64,000 bases of DNA. Source: Mesorhizobium sp. ORS 3359 (GTDB lineage: Bacteria; Pseudomonadota; Alphaproteobacteria; Rhizobiales; Rhizobiaceae). The notes under the pieces were generated by a model. It did no database searches. It had not been told where the DNA came from and worked only from the letters and a program-made list of their open reading frames with translations. Within the stretch, counting starts at the first letter, position 1. Every line of letters begins with the position of its first letter. The stretch is from positions 22,972 through 86,971 of the forward strand of contig CCNC01000071.1 of assembly GCA_000824845.1 (NCBI GenBank), read 5' to 3'. This document shows, piece after piece, positions 37,460 to 47,563 of the stretch. Both the position numbers and the translations under genes were made by a program.

Positions 37460-37630
37460 GAGCATGATCCCAAAAAGTGGGAACCGGTTTTTGGAAAAGA
37501 TCATGCTCCAACAAAAGACCATGATCCCAAAAAGTGGGAGCCGGTTTTTGGAAAAGATCATGCTCCAACAAAAGAGCATGATCCCAAAAAGTGGGAACCG
37601 GTTTTCGGAAAAGATCATGCTCCAACAAAG
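37460..37630. repeat. Three tandem 57-bp RIME-like palindromic repeats
   Basis: Three near-identical 57-bp units start at 37460, 37517 and 37574. Each opens with a (G/A)-rich ...CATGATCCCAAAAAGTGG, has ACCGG at its centre and closes with AAGATCATGCTC. Each could form a long stem. The unit belongs to the same dispersed family as 39932-39980. It lies directly upstream of the phosphatase gene start on the minus strand. Confidence 0.85.
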
Positions 37631-37671
37631 AGCTGGACCAGGACGGCGGTTCAACGAAACGTCATCATAAT

Positions 37672-38157
37672 CTAGCCCCGCCAGTGCAGCACGCAGACCA
37701 GCGTGAACAGCCGCCGCGCCGTGTCGAAGTCGATCTCGATCTTGCCGGCGAGCCGATCCATCAGGGTCTGCGAGCCTTCATTGTGCAGGCCGCGCCGCCC
37801 CATGTCGATCGCCTCGATATGGCTGGGCGTCGAGGAGCGGATGGCCTCGTAATAGCTTTCGCAGATCAGATAGTAGTCCTTGACGATGCGCCTGAGCGGC
37901 GTCAGCGACAGGATGTGGGTGACCACCTCGGCGCCGTTCTCGCGGCTGACGGCAAAGACCAGGCGCGACTCGGCCAGCGAAAGCTTGAGCCTGTACGGAC
38001 CCGCGCCGTCGTCGTTGACCGGCCGAAAACTGTTCTCCTCGATGAGGTCGAAGATAGCCACGGCCCGCTCGTGCTCGACGTCGGGCGTCGAACGTCCGAT
38101 CGTTTCGTCGAGCTCGACGTCGATCAGCCTGTCGCGGGTTTGGTCGCGGCCAGACAT
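37672..38157 (-). CDS. UPF0262 family protein
   Basis: A 161-residue protein of the alphaproteobacterial UPF0262 family ([39 protein letters not shown] region, [18 protein letters not shown]). Function unknown; it is a constant neighbour of hisD in Rhizobiales. It starts two bases before the hisD stop, so it is translated with hisD. Confidence 0.93.
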   Translation of the reverse strand: MSGRDQTRDRLIDVELDETIGRSTPDVEHERAVAIFDLIEENSFRPVNDDGAGPYRLKLSLAESRLVFAVSRENGAEVVTHILSLTPLRRIVKDYYLICESYYEAIRSSTPSHIEAIDMGRRGLHNEGSQTLMDRLAGKIEIDFDTARRLFTLVCVLHWRG

Positions 38158-38159
38158 CG

Positions 38160-39452
38160 CTACATGTTCAGCCTGATCGCAACGGAGCGGGCATGCGCAT
38201 CGAGCCCCTCCGCCTTGGCAAGCGCGATCGCGGCGGGCGCCAGCGCCTTGAGCTGCTCCGGCCCGAGCTTCAGGATCGAGCTGCGCTTGACGAAATCGAG
38301 CACGGACAGGCCCGAGGAGAAACGCGCCGAACGTGCTGTCGGCAACACGTGGTTGGAGCCGCCGACATAGTCGCCGATCACTTCCGGCGTATGCCGGCCG
38401 ATGAACACGGCGCCCGCGTTGCGGATCCTGGAAAGGAAGCTCTCGGCATCGTCGAAGGCGAGCTCGACATGTTCCGCCGCGATCCTGTCGACCAGCGGCA
38501 GCGAGGCCTGCAGCGTCGGCACCAGGATCACCGCGCCGAAATCGCGCCAGCTGGCGGCCGCCGTCTCGCCGCGCGGCAGGACTTTCAGCTGGCGTTCGAC
38601 CGCCTGCTCGACCGCCTTGCCGAATTCCGCATTGTCGGTGATCAGGATGGACTGCGCCGAGACATCATGCTCGGCCTGCGCCAGAAGGTCGGCGGCGATC
38701 CAGTCCGGATCGTTGTCGGCGTCGGCCACCACCAGCACTTCCGACGGTCCGGCGATCATGTCGATGCCGACCGTGCCGAACACCTGGCGCTTGGCCGCCG
38801 CGACATAGGCATTGCCCGGCCCGACGATCTTGGCGACCGGCCTGATCGTCTCGGTGCCATAAGCAAGCGCCGCAACGGCCTGCGCGCCGCCGACGCGGTA
38901 GATCTCCGAAACGCCCGCAAGGTCGGCCGCCACCAGCACCAGCGGATTGATGACGCCGCCCGACGCCGGCACGACGATGACGATGCGCTCGACTCCGGCG
39001 ACCTTGGCCGGCACGGCGTTCATCAGCACCGAGCTCGGGTAGCTCGCCGTGCCGCCGGGCACATAAAGGCCGACGGCCTCGATCGCCGTCCAGCGCGAGC
39101 CGAGCTCCACGCCGGCGGCATCCGTGTAGCGGTCGTCCTTCGGCTTTTGCCGCTCGTGATGCGAACGGATACGGTCGCGCGCGAATTTAAGCGCCTCGAC
39201 GGTGGCCGGATCGGCCGCTTCATAGGCCTTGGCGATGTCGTCCTTCGACACGGCGATGCCGAGCGCGCCGAGATCGGCTTTGTCGAACTTCAGCGTGTAG
39301 TCGATCAGCGCCTTGTCGCTTTCGGCGCGCACGCGGGCGATGATATCCCGCACCACGGCCTCCACATCGGCCGACACTTCCCGCTTTGTGGTGAGGAAGG
39401 CCGAAAAGCGCTGTTCGAAATCGGTATCGGACTGGCGGAGCGTGATGGCCAT
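38160..39452 (-). CDS. hisD: Histidinol dehydrogenase
   Basis: A 430-residue zinc enzyme that performs the last two steps of histidine synthesis, oxidising L-histidinol to L-histidine with two NAD+. Family segments include [51 protein letters not shown] and [20 protein letters not shown]. The His-Asp zinc site region and catalytic His are present. The start is the ATG at 39452 (MAITLRQSD); a longer frame is not family-like. Confidence 0.97.
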   Translation of the reverse strand: MAITLRQSDTDFEQRFSAFLTTKREVSADVEAVVRDIIARVRAESDKALIDYTLKFDKADLGALGIAVSKDDIAKAYEAADPATVEALKFARDRIRSHHERQKPKDDRYTDAAGVELGSRWTAIEAVGLYVPGGTASYPSSVLMNAVPAKVAGVERIVIVVPASGGVINPLVLVAADLAGVSEIYRVGGAQAVAALAYGTETIRPVAKIVGPGNAYVAAAKRQVFGTVGIDMIAGPSEVLVVADADNDPDWIAADLLAQAEHDVSAQSILITDNAEFGKAVEQAVERQLKVLPRGETAAASWRDFGAVILVPTLQASLPLVDRIAAEHVELAFDDAESFLSRIRNAGAVFIGRHTPEVIGDYVGGSNHVLPTARSARFSSGLSVLDFVKRSSILKLGPEQLKALAPAAIALAKAEGLDAHARSVAIRLNM

Positions 39453-39454
39453 CG

Positions 39455-39889
39455 TCAGCCTCTGTGCACAGGTCGCGAGGTGGCTTCCCAGGCGCCGCCG
39501 ACATCGGCAAGCCGTGCCTCGACGCATTCGACGTCGAGCATGATGGTGCCGCCGCCCGAAAACACCAGTTCGACGATGCCGGCCGGCTTGCTGATGGCAA
39601 TGAAGCTGATCGCCAGAAGCGACAGCACTTCGGCGGGCTTGTCGCGTTGTATGCCGCTGGTCTTGACGCCGAGCACGCGGTCGAAATGCAGAACGCTCTG
39701 CCGCCGTTCATTATGCTGGCGGAACAGGCCCGATTTCGCTTCCCAGACGAAGCGGTTCATGGTCAGCACGAAGCGCTTGGCCGCCGGCAGGTACTCCAGG
39801 TCGGAGACTTTCATCACGGCGTCCTGGACATGCGCCGAGACGATACTCAGATCCTGATCGTCGAGCGCGATGAGCTTGAGAGCTGCCAT
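39455..39889 (-). CDS. DUF2948 family protein
   Basis: A 144-residue protein of the alphaproteobacterial DUF2948 family: LKLIALDDQDLSIVSAHVQD at the start and GTIMLDVECVEARLADVG near the end. Function unknown. It precedes hisD by two bases and follows murA after a terminator-like repeat, matching the conserved rhizobial order murA - DUF2948 - hisD. Confidence 0.93.
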   Translation of the reverse strand: MAALKLIALDDQDLSIVSAHVQDAVMKVSDLEYLPAAKRFVLTMNRFVWEAKSGLFRQHNERRQSVLHFDRVLGVKTSGIQRDKPAEVLSLLAISFIAISKPAGIVELVFSGGGTIMLDVECVEARLADVGGAWEATSRPVHRG

Positions 39890-39931
39890 GCGGGATGCGC
39901 ACCTGAACTTTGACAATTCAGCGTTCTGTTA

Positions 39932-39980
39932 GAGCATGATCCCGAAAAGTGGAGACCGGTTTTCGGTAAGGATCATGCTC
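39932..39980. repeat. RIME-like palindrome
   Basis: GAGCATGATCC and GGATCATGCTC bracket an inner CCGAAAA.../TTTTCGG pair, the same family as 37460-37630. Together with the 39991-40019 stem it makes a two-palindrome RIME-type element of about 90 bp. Confidence 0.7.
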
Positions 39981-39981
39981 A

Positions 39982-40019
39982 CACAAAAAGCTAGAGCGTG
40001 GTTGAACTCCACGCTCTAG
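39982..40019 (-). terminator. Intrinsic terminator of murA, built from a RIME palindrome
   Basis: Read leftward, a perfect 11-bp stem (CTAGAGCGTGG/CCACGCTCTAG, loop 7) is followed by CTTTTTGTGT. It lies 48 bp after the murA stop, so an intergenic repeat seems to serve as the transcription terminator. Confidence 0.75.
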
Positions 40020-40067
40020 TGGGTCTTTCCGCTCGGCGCAACCGCTCGGAAAGAATGCCGCGGTACG

Positions 40068-41360
<1,293 letters not shown>

Positions 41361-41498
41361 AAGAAAACGTCCCCTCGGCCAGAACAGGCCGTTCCAATCG
41401 GTTGATGCGCCCGGCTTAGACCATTGGCCGGCTTGGTTCAAGAAATAGGATTTTCCTGAAACCGGACCGACTATGGCCGGGCAGTATGGCTGATTTGG

Positions 41499-41675
41499 TC
41501 AGTCCTTGTGCATTTTTCCAGCAGCCGGCAAGCCTTCCGACCGCGGATCGGCGTCGCCCGCGCGCCGCGAACGCGTCTGCGCCTTTCGCTTTTGCAGATT
41601 GGCGCGCAGCGCCTCGGCCAACCGTTCCTTGCGCGCGGCTTCGCCCTTTTTCGGTGGATTTGTCTTCTCGCCCAT
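41499..41675 (-). CDS. Small basic conserved protein upstream of murA
   Basis: A 58-residue, Lys/Arg-rich protein (MGEKTNPPKKGEAARKERLA start, GKMHKD end), probably intrinsically disordered. A small ORF of this composition commonly precedes murA in rhizobia. It was found by reading the minus strand; overlapping longer frames on both strands are not coding-like. Function unknown. Confidence 0.7.
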   Translation of the reverse strand: MGEKTNPPKKGEAARKERLAEALRANLQKRKAQTRSRRAGDADPRSEGLPAAGKMHKD

Positions 41676-41900
41676 CGTCCAATCCCTGACCGGTGGTCAG
41701 CCGGCTGCGATTCCGCAATGGGTAGCATTTTGGCCGGGCGATGTCATGAAAGCAGGCCGTCCGGCGGGTTTCACGCTGTGGATCGGCCGCGCATACCACC
41801 CCAAACCGCTTAATGGGGGCCAGGAATCAGATGCGACGCTTTGGGTTTTTCTTGGCCTTGCGCTTGCCGGTTCGATATGGCAGAAGCGCCGCCATCGCAG

Positions 41901-41975
<75 letters not shown>

Positions 41976-42052
41976 GCCTTCCCTGCGTTGTCGCATCGGG
42001 CAGCGCCTGACGATGGTCTGGCGCCTACCCAGTGGCAATGCCTCGCCTGCGA

Positions 42053-42126
42053 GGCCTCGTGGCGGAATGGTCACGCAGAGGACTGCAAATCCTTCAATCC
42101 CGGTTCGATTCCGGGCGAGGCCTCCA
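42053..42126 (+). tRNA. tRNA-Cys (anticodon GCA)
   Basis: A 74-nt cloverleaf with encoded CCA. Acceptor GGCCTCG pairs with CGAGGCC. The anticodon arm GAGGA-CTGCAAA-TCCTT gives GCA, and the T-arm reads TCCCGGTTCGATTCCGGG. Confidence 0.97.
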
Positions 42127-42188
42127 GTTCCGGCGCCACCACAGCCCAGCCGCGTTTACCGGTGCGGCCAAGAAGCAGAACCGCCGGT

Positions 42189-42935
42189 TCAGTTGGTGAC
42201 GTGCGACAGCCGCAGGCCGGCTTCGTCGGGGGCCTCGGCCATGCCTTCCTCCGCGAAGCGGTACATGTCCTCGAAATCGAGCTCATGTTCGAAGACGACG
42301 CCGCCGACGCTGATCGCAAGCACGTCCTTGTCGCCCTTCGGCGCGAAATAGATTTCGCCGACCGCGCCGCGAATACGCTCGCCGATCTCCTTGGCGTCCT
42401 GGTCGCTCGCACCCGGCAGGAAGACGCCGAACATCGAGGTTCCGAGCCGGCCGATCAGATCGTCCTTGCGCACCGCGGATCGGATGGCCGATGCGATCAG
42501 CCGCAAGGCCTCATCGCCCCATTCCAGACCGAAGCGCAGGTTGATCGACGCCAGATGCTCCGGATGGATGACCAGAAAGGCGCCGGAGCGCGGACCGGCC
42601 GGTCTTGCCGCTCTCCTGTCGACCATCGATGTGAACACCTTGCCGTTCAGACAGCCGGTCAGTTGGTCGTAGGTGCCGGATTTGGTGAGTTCCTGCCGGT
42701 AACGGCGGATCTCGATCTGTTGCCAGCCGGTGAGGGCAAACAGCGGCAGGCCGATGACGATCGGCACGATGATGGCCGTGAGGGCGCCGCGGGCGAACGG
42801 CGTCAGGCTGTCGCTGAAAAGCATCAGGTAGTTCAGCGCCAGCGAAAGGGCGACGCAGCCGGCGGTGCCAAGCACGGCCAGCAGGATGAGGTGCTTCCAC
42901 GTTTGAGCCGGCGCGATCGGTGTTTTCGTGGTCAA
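42189..42935 (-). CDS. Membrane-anchored protein with a degenerate GGDEF domain
   Basis: A 248-residue protein with two N-terminal membrane helices (about 20-45 and 55-78) and a C-terminal GGDEF-like domain (YDQLTGCLNGKVF at its start, GDEALRLIASAIRSA within). The catalytic motif is replaced: RLGTSMFGVFL stands where RxGGDEF should be, so diguanylate cyclase activity is unlikely. Sensing or scaffolding is more probable. The start is probably the TTG at 42935 preceded by AGGAG; an ATG at 42959 would add eight residues. It lies next to the tRNA-Cys gene. Confidence 0.8.
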   Translation of the reverse strand: MTTKTPIAPAQTWKHLILLAVLGTAGCVALSLALNYLMLFSDSLTPFARGALTAIIVPIVIGLPLFALTGWQQIEIRRYRQELTKSGTYDQLTGCLNGKVFTSMVDRRAARPAGPRSGAFLVIHPEHLASINLRFGLEWGDEALRLIASAIRSAVRKDDLIGRLGTSMFGVFLPGASDQDAKEIGERIRGAVGEIYFAPKGDKDVLAISVGGVVFEHELDFEDMYRFAEEGMAEAPDEAGLRLSHVTN

Positions 42936-43159
42936 GGGCCAATCTCCTGTTCGACGCATTGGCTTACAGGAGGTCCGTTGCAATTTCGGTTCAGCGAAGC
43001 GGACAATTTGATTCAAAGTCGGCTTCTTCTCCATGGGAAGCGCTGGATCCGGCGCACCGGCAACCGTTGGATCAGGCCAAGTTATAAAAGTGCCTAACCG
43101 CTCTGACCATTCTGCTTTCACGCAATTCCGTGACGGAAACCGGCTTTCCCGCGATCGCC

Positions 43160-43864
43160 CTATTGCGGCGGTCCGAAAATGCCCATCCTGGCTTCTCTCG
43201 CCACCGCTTCCGCCTTGCCGTAAATGCCGGTGGGGGCGGCCAGCGCCCAGCCATTTGAGACCAGCCAGGCGCCGACATCCTGCTTGCCGAGCGCGCAGGG
43301 CGCGGCGATGGCGAAGCGGTCGGCCTCCGGCGGCAGCAGGCATTTCAGCGCCCGGCCGCGCAGCCAGGCGTTGAAGGCGGCCCGCGCCCGCTGGCCGCAG
43401 GGCCAGGCGGTGTTGTCGAACGTGCAGCTCCTGTCGGGGTCTATGTCGATCGTGCCGCTGATGGCGACCCTGCGTCCCATGGCCTCGAAGACCGCCGAGG
43501 AGGTCGCGACCGGACCGAAAAGCAGCGTCTCGCGCCAATCCCGCGGCATCGGCGTCTTCGGTCGCGGCGCGAGCCCGAGTTCGCCGAGCGGAGCGCGCGG
43601 CTCGATGCGCTCGATCCCCGACGGGTCGAGCGGCGGCGGTGCAATGAGATCCTCGGCGATCTTGCGTGCCGGCTCGCCCGGCCGCGTGTCTTGAAGCGGA
43701 ACCTGAGAGGCAGGCCTAAAGTCGCCGGCATCTTGGGCTGGCGTGACCGGAGGCGGGTCGGGCGGCAGCCAGCGCCTGCCCTCGGCGATCAGCAGCATGC
43801 CGGCGAGCAGCCCGAGGCCACCGAGCATCGGCGCCAGCAGCGGGCGCGGTCTCGCCTGGCTCAC
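43160..43864 (-). CDS. SNase-like (thermonuclease-fold) protein with N-terminal membrane anchor
   Basis: A 234-residue protein. A hydrophobic N-terminal segment (about 12-28) precedes a Pro-rich linker and a C-terminal OB-fold resembling staphylococcal nuclease. SNase-like markers are SGTIDIDPDRSC, ARAAFNAWLRGR and GWALAAP...GIYGKAEAVAREAR. The catalytic Arg/Glu pattern of active nucleases is not clear, so it may be non-catalytic. It probably acts in the periplasm. Confidence 0.65.
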   Translation of the reverse strand: MSQARPRPLLAPMLGGLGLLAGMLLIAEGRRWLPPDPPPVTPAQDAGDFRPASQVPLQDTRPGEPARKIAEDLIAPPPLDPSGIERIEPRAPLGELGLAPRPKTPMPRDWRETLLFGPVATSSAVFEAMGRRVAISGTIDIDPDRSCTFDNTAWPCGQRARAAFNAWLRGRALKCLLPPEADRFAIAAPCALGKQDVGAWLVSNGWALAAPTGIYGKAEAVAREARMGIFGPPQ

Positions 43865-44068
43865 GCGCGCGCCTCCGCGGGATCGCGCCGACGGCCGGTG
43901 ATGCTGCTCGAGCCTAACCCGTTAGCTCCTGTCGACACGGCGCCACCCCGACCATTGACCCCTCCGCACATTAGACATGAGCGACATTCCTTGAAAAGCA
44001 AGGCGTTGCGTTAAGTCTCGCGCAACCAATGCGGCCTAGAATCGGTCATCGGATGTCGAGGGGATGAC

Positions 44069-44605
44069 ATGATGCGCAAGCCGATACTGCTTTTTGCCTT
44101 TCCGGCCCTGATGCTGCTTCTCTTGGCGGCGGAGCGGATGGCGGCGCTGCTTCTCGGCTTTTATCCGGCGAGCCCCGCTGTGTGGCACGCCTGGCTCGAG
44201 CTGCGGCCTTACTCGACCATGTTCTGGCAGCAGGCGCATGTCTATCTCGGCGGGTCGATGGCCGTCGACGCCGCTATCCTTGTTTTCGCGGCGGGCGCTT
44301 GCTGGATGATTTGCCAGGCAAAGAGGTCGGCCGGCTTCTTTCTGGCCAATCACGCAGCCCTGATTTTCGCGGGGCTTATGATGGCGCAGAGCAGTCACGC
44401 GGAAACGGCGAGCACCGTTGCCGCGTTCGTCACGCCCCATGGTCTCCAGTTCTCGGTTATAGTCGATCTAAGCTTGCAGAACTGCCTGGTGTTGTGCCTC
44501 GGTCTCGCGGCGTGCGCCTATTGCCACGTTGCTTTCCTGCGCGACGCGAAACTGCGCGCCGAGGCACGTTCGGTGCGTATGCTGGCGCTGCAGCGCGATC
44601 TGTAA
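44069..44605 (+). CDS. Multi-pass membrane protein of unknown function
   Basis: A 178-residue protein with four predicted helices (about 8-28, 60-80, 92-112 and 125-150). It starts MMRKPILLFAFPALMLLLLA after GAGGGGAT; the second ATG is three bases on. No family is recognised. It is convergent with the gene at 44635-45186. Confidence 0.65.
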   Translation: MMRKPILLFAFPALMLLLLAAERMAALLLGFYPASPAVWHAWLELRPYSTMFWQQAHVYLGGSMAVDAAILVFAAGACWMICQAKRSAGFFLANHAALIFAGLMMAQSSHAETASTVAAFVTPHGLQFSVIVDLSLQNCLVLCLGLAACAYCHVAFLRDAKLRAEARSVRMLALQRDL

Positions 44606-44634
44606 CCCGCCGCCCCGGACGGCGGCCCGCGCGA

Positions 44635-45186
44635 TCAGTTGATCTTCTTGTAATAGACCTTGCCGTCGGGCTGCTGGATGCGCTGGTAGGACGGGTTTGG
44701 ACCCGGAGGCGCGACCTTGCGCTGGAACGAGGGCAGCCCGTCGCCGGAGCTTTCATCGACCGCGGACGCATCCGCCACCGTTGTGTTGCCGAGCATGCTC
44801 GGCTCCGGAGCGCCGGTCGCCGGTTCGCTGGCCCCGACGGGCTGGCCTTGCTCCAGCCTGGCGACATCGCCGTTGATCCGGCCGAAACTCGCCTGCAGCT
44901 GGCGGTCCAGCGTCTCGAACCGGCTCTGGAAACCGTTGTTGACGGTGTCGATGCGGGCGCCGATGCGCTGCTCGAACTGGCCGAGCTGATCCAGCCGCGC
45001 CTCTATCGTCTTGAGGTCCTTGACGCCGCGATAGAGATAGACCGCGGCCGTCACGTTGACGGCGGTGACAAGCAACGCGCCGACGGCGATGACGCCGATC
45101 ATCCTGGCGCGGCTGGGCTTTCCCGGAACGGTTTCCCGGTGACCGAGTTCGATTGCCGGAACGTCCGGCTCGCTGATCATCGTCAT
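44635..45186 (-). CDS. Single-pass membrane protein with periplasmic coiled coil, end of the tad operon
   Basis: A 183-residue protein. A cytoplasmic N-terminus is followed by one helix (about 28-50), then a heptad-rich segment (about 55-112: KTIEARLDQLGQFEQRIGA, FETLDRQLQASFGRINGDVA) and a Ser/Pro-rich tail ending YQRIQQPDGKVYYKKIN. Its start overlaps the stop of the upstream L,D-transpeptidase gene by four bases. That suggests coordinated expression with the Tad pilus genes; no homologue of known function is recognised. Confidence 0.7.
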   Translation of the reverse strand: MTMISEPDVPAIELGHRETVPGKPSRARMIGVIAVGALLVTAVNVTAAVYLYRGVKDLKTIEARLDQLGQFEQRIGARIDTVNNGFQSRFETLDRQLQASFGRINGDVARLEQGQPVGASEPATGAPEPSMLGNTTVADASAVDESSGDGLPSFQRKVAPPGPNPSYQRIQQPDGKVYYKKIN

Positions 45187-45752
45187 TCAACCACCACCTT
45201 TGCGCCCACCACGACGCGTTTGAAGAGATCGATCACATCGGTGTTCGTCAGCCGGAAGCATCCGGACGTGCCGTCGAAACCGACGCCCTTGGGATCGTTT
45301 GTGCCATGGATGCGATAGAGCGTGTCGCGCCCGTCGCGCGAAAGATAAAGCGCCCTGGCGCCGAGCGGATTGTAGGGACCGGCCGGCACCATCGCCGGCA
45401 GTTCCGGCTGGCGCGCGCGCATTTCCTTGGGCGGGCGCCATTCCGGCCATTCGGTCTTGGATGCGATTTTGACCGTTCCGGTCCAGCCGAAGCCGTCGCG
45501 GCCGACGCTGATCTGGTAGCGCAGCGCCTGGCCCTGGCCGGTCACCAGATAGAGCGCCTTCTCGTTCTTGCGGATGACGATGGTGCCCGGCTGCTCGCCG
45601 GTCTCAAAGACGACCGCCTTGCGCAGGCTTGGGCCCATGGCGGGCAGCGGCGGCGGGCCCGATCCCGCCATCGCCACGTCGCAGGCCGACGCCAGCGCGA
45701 TGCCGATCAGGCCGGCCGCGGCAAGGGTTGTGCGAAGGTTAGCGCTGGGCAT
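45183..45752 (-). CDS. L,D-transpeptidase (YkuD/ErfK family) coupled to the tad operon
   Basis: A 189-residue secreted YkuD enzyme that forms 3-3 or protein-peptidoglycan links. A signal peptide (about 1-29, ending DVAMAG) precedes the domain. The catalytic motif spreads over YRIHGTNDPKGVG and FDGTSGCFRLTNTDVIDL (His, then Ser-Gly-Cys-x-Arg, catalytic Cys). It overlaps the end of cpaE by 14 bp and the next gene by four, so it is part of the pilus transcript. It may open or crosslink the cell wall around the pilus, which is inference. Confidence 0.9.
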   Translation of the reverse strand: MPSANLRTTLAAAGLIGIALASACDVAMAGSGPPPLPAMGPSLRKAVVFETGEQPGTIVIRKNEKALYLVTGQGQALRYQISVGRDGFGWTGTVKIASKTEWPEWRPPKEMRARQPELPAMVPAGPYNPLGARALYLSRDGRDTLYRIHGTNDPKGVGFDGTSGCFRLTNTDVIDLFKRVVVGAKVVVE

Positions 45753-46902
45753 TGTCCAGCCGCTCCTTGAACATGCGTTTCAAGTCCTTGTTGAAGCGCG
45801 CGCGTCCGTCCACCTCGGAGGGCAGGATGGCGCGATTGAGCGCATCGGCCAGCAGCGCATTGTCCAGCGCCAGCGACTTGATGTGCGGCGCCTTGAAGAT
45901 CTTCTCCAGCTCGCTGCGCGAGAAGTGGTTGCCGAACCATTTGCGCTTGTGCTTGTTGGCGACCAGCGTGATGCTGACCTTGTTGCCGCGCAATTCGCGG
46001 ATCTTCTTGTAGAGCCGCTTGCCTTGCCTCAGCGAAGCGACGTTGAGCTCGAAGACGATGAATATCTCGTCGCTCGTGCGCAGCACCGAATCGTGCCACG
46101 GCGTCTCGATGTTGGGCAGGTCGATGACGATGTCGTCGAAGCGATAGGCGACCAGGTCGAGCAGCCGGAACACGAAGTCGGAACCGTGCGGCTCGAACGG
46201 CAGCTGCGGCCGCTCGAAGGAATAGAGCGTGAGGCCCGAAGGCCGCGACAATTTGATGACGTCCATCAGCTCGACATCGAGCCGGTCTGGCTGGCCGATG
46301 ATGCCGGAGAGGTCGAACTGGTTGAACTGGTTGAGATAGGCGCCGCAATTGGCGCTCTGGAAGTCGAGGTCGACGAGGCAGGTCGCCGCCGCCCGCTCGG
46401 CCGACTTCGAGGCGAGGTGCTCCGCCGCCGAGATCGCCAGTGTGGTGGCGCCGGCGCCGCCGCTCGCGGCAATGAAGGTGATGATGCGGCTCTTGGTGCC
46501 CTGGCTGCCGGTGTCGTGGAAGGTGACGGCGTTGAGCAGCTCCTTGGCGTCGAGCGGCTTGTGCAGCCAGTCGGAGGCGTTCATGCGCACCAGCACGCGC
46601 GTCTGCTCGGAGGTTAATTCGCCGGAGATCGCGATCAAAGGCACCGACGCCCATGCCGAGCGCGCCTCGACGATTCCCGGATTGCCGAGCAGCTCGCCAT
46701 TGCCGAGATCGAGGATGATGATGCCCGGCCGGCTGTCGACCGGCGGCCCCTTCAGGAACTCCGCGGCATCCGAGACCTTGACGTCATAGATCGCCAGCGC
46801 GTCGAGCCGCGTGGTGACGTCGCGCTTGAAATTCGCATCGGCGGAAAACAGCGCCACCTGCTTGCGCTTGGTCGGGAGAACTCTGGTGTCGATGGCGTTC
46901 AT
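45739..46902 (-). CDS. cpaE: Tad pilus assembly protein CpaE/TadZ
   Basis: A 387-residue polar-localisation factor of the Tad machine. An N-terminal receiver-like domain (about 15-135) lacks a clear phosphoacceptor pattern. The C-terminal MinD/ParA-like ATPase has a deviant Walker A (SGGAGATTLAI) in which the usual lysine (GK[ST]) is replaced by Ala. Other ATPase features remain (CLVDLDFQSANCGAYLN, DIVIDLPNIETPW). TadZ proteins often diverge in this way. Its start overlaps the preceding pseudopilin gene by four bases. Confidence 0.9.
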   Translation of the reverse strand: MNAIDTRVLPTKRKQVALFSADANFKRDVTTRLDALAIYDVKVSDAAEFLKGPPVDSRPGIIILDLGNGELLGNPGIVEARSAWASVPLIAISGELTSEQTRVLVRMNASDWLHKPLDAKELLNAVTFHDTGSQGTKSRIITFIAASGGAGATTLAISAAEHLASKSAERAAATCLVDLDFQSANCGAYLNQFNQFDLSGIIGQPDRLDVELMDVIKLSRPSGLTLYSFERPQLPFEPHGSDFVFRLLDLVAYRFDDIVIDLPNIETPWHDSVLRTSDEIFIVFELNVASLRQGKRLYKKIRELRGNKVSITLVANKHKRKWFGNHFSRSELEKIFKAPHIKSLALDNALLADALNRAILPSEVDGRARFNKDLKRMFKERLDNAQR

Positions 46903-47561
46903 GTTGGCGCGCTCGTGTTCAGGTCTTCGCCCGTGACCGTGCTCAGCATGGAGGGCATGTTGATATCATTGAAGCCCATCAGTCCGCCCAGGAAGAAGAA
47001 CTGGAAAGTCCGGTTTTGCAGTTGGACTGTGATGGTGGGCACAGGGCCACCGAGCCTGGTCTGGAAACCGAGCCCTGTCGCCGAATAGGTTATGGCGACC
47101 TCTGTTCGTTTGAGGCCGGGAAGGAAATGGCACATGCCGGGCCGCTGGGTGCCGGTGAGGGCGGGGCAGGTATCGTTGTTGGTGACGGCAGTGTCGCCTC
47201 TGAAAATCCGACTGAAGGCATTGGTGGCGTTGGTGTCGAAATTGGTGGATGTGCCGTTCTTGTCTTTGCAGGCTCCGGTGCTGCCGGTATATTTGCAGAC
47301 GAACGAATAGGAGCCGGCGACGACCGGCGCGCCCGGCACCGAGCTTGGCGCTGCATTGGCAAGCGCGGTTTTCGACACCACGGGATCGGAGATCGAGGCG
47401 AGTCTCGCGCCCACCTGGACGGCTTTGGTCGCGCCGTTCCATTGATAGAGGGCGTAGCCGAAATCGACGAAGCCGAGCGTCAGCGCGAACAGCAAAGGCG
47501 CGACGATGGTCATCTCGACCATGGCCGCACCGTGCTCTGATTTTGCGAAGCGCCTCATCAT
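46899..47561 (-). CDS. TadF-like pseudopilin
   Basis: A 220-residue TadE-like protein with a prepilin-type helix near the N-terminus (SEHGAAMVEMTIVAPLLFAL) and a periplasmic domain with Cys residues in FVCKYTGSTGACKD and DTCPALTGTQRPGMCH. Such minor pseudopilins aid Tad pilus assembly. It begins two bases after the TadE-like gene's stop and overlaps cpaE, so the genes are co-translated. Confidence 0.85.
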   Translation of the reverse strand: MMRRFAKSEHGAAMVEMTIVAPLLFALTLGFVDFGYALYQWNGATKAVQVGARLASISDPVVSKTALANAAPSSVPGAPVVAGSYSFVCKYTGSTGACKDKNGTSTNFDTNATNAFSRIFRGDTAVTNNDTCPALTGTQRPGMCHFLPGLKRTEVAITYSATGLGFQTRLGGPVPTITVQLQNRTFQFFFLGGLMGFNDINMPSMLSTVTGEDLNTSAPT

Positions 47562-47563
47562 CG

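Noticed and set aside
37458..37628. N-terminal extension of the phosphatase through the repeats
   Set aside because: The added residues are a 19-residue peptide in three tandem copies, encoded by an intergenic palindrome. The conserved domain begins after it.
37460..37630. CRISPR array
   Set aside because: The three units are adjacent with no unique spacers between, are internally palindromic and have no cas genes nearby. No other array-like spacing was seen in the window.
42189..43538. A 449-residue fusion frame that includes the GGDEF gene
   Set aside because: The first 190 or so codons run antisense or out of frame with the SNase gene and give low-complexity Arg/Gly sequence. A good start with AGGAG lies at 42935.
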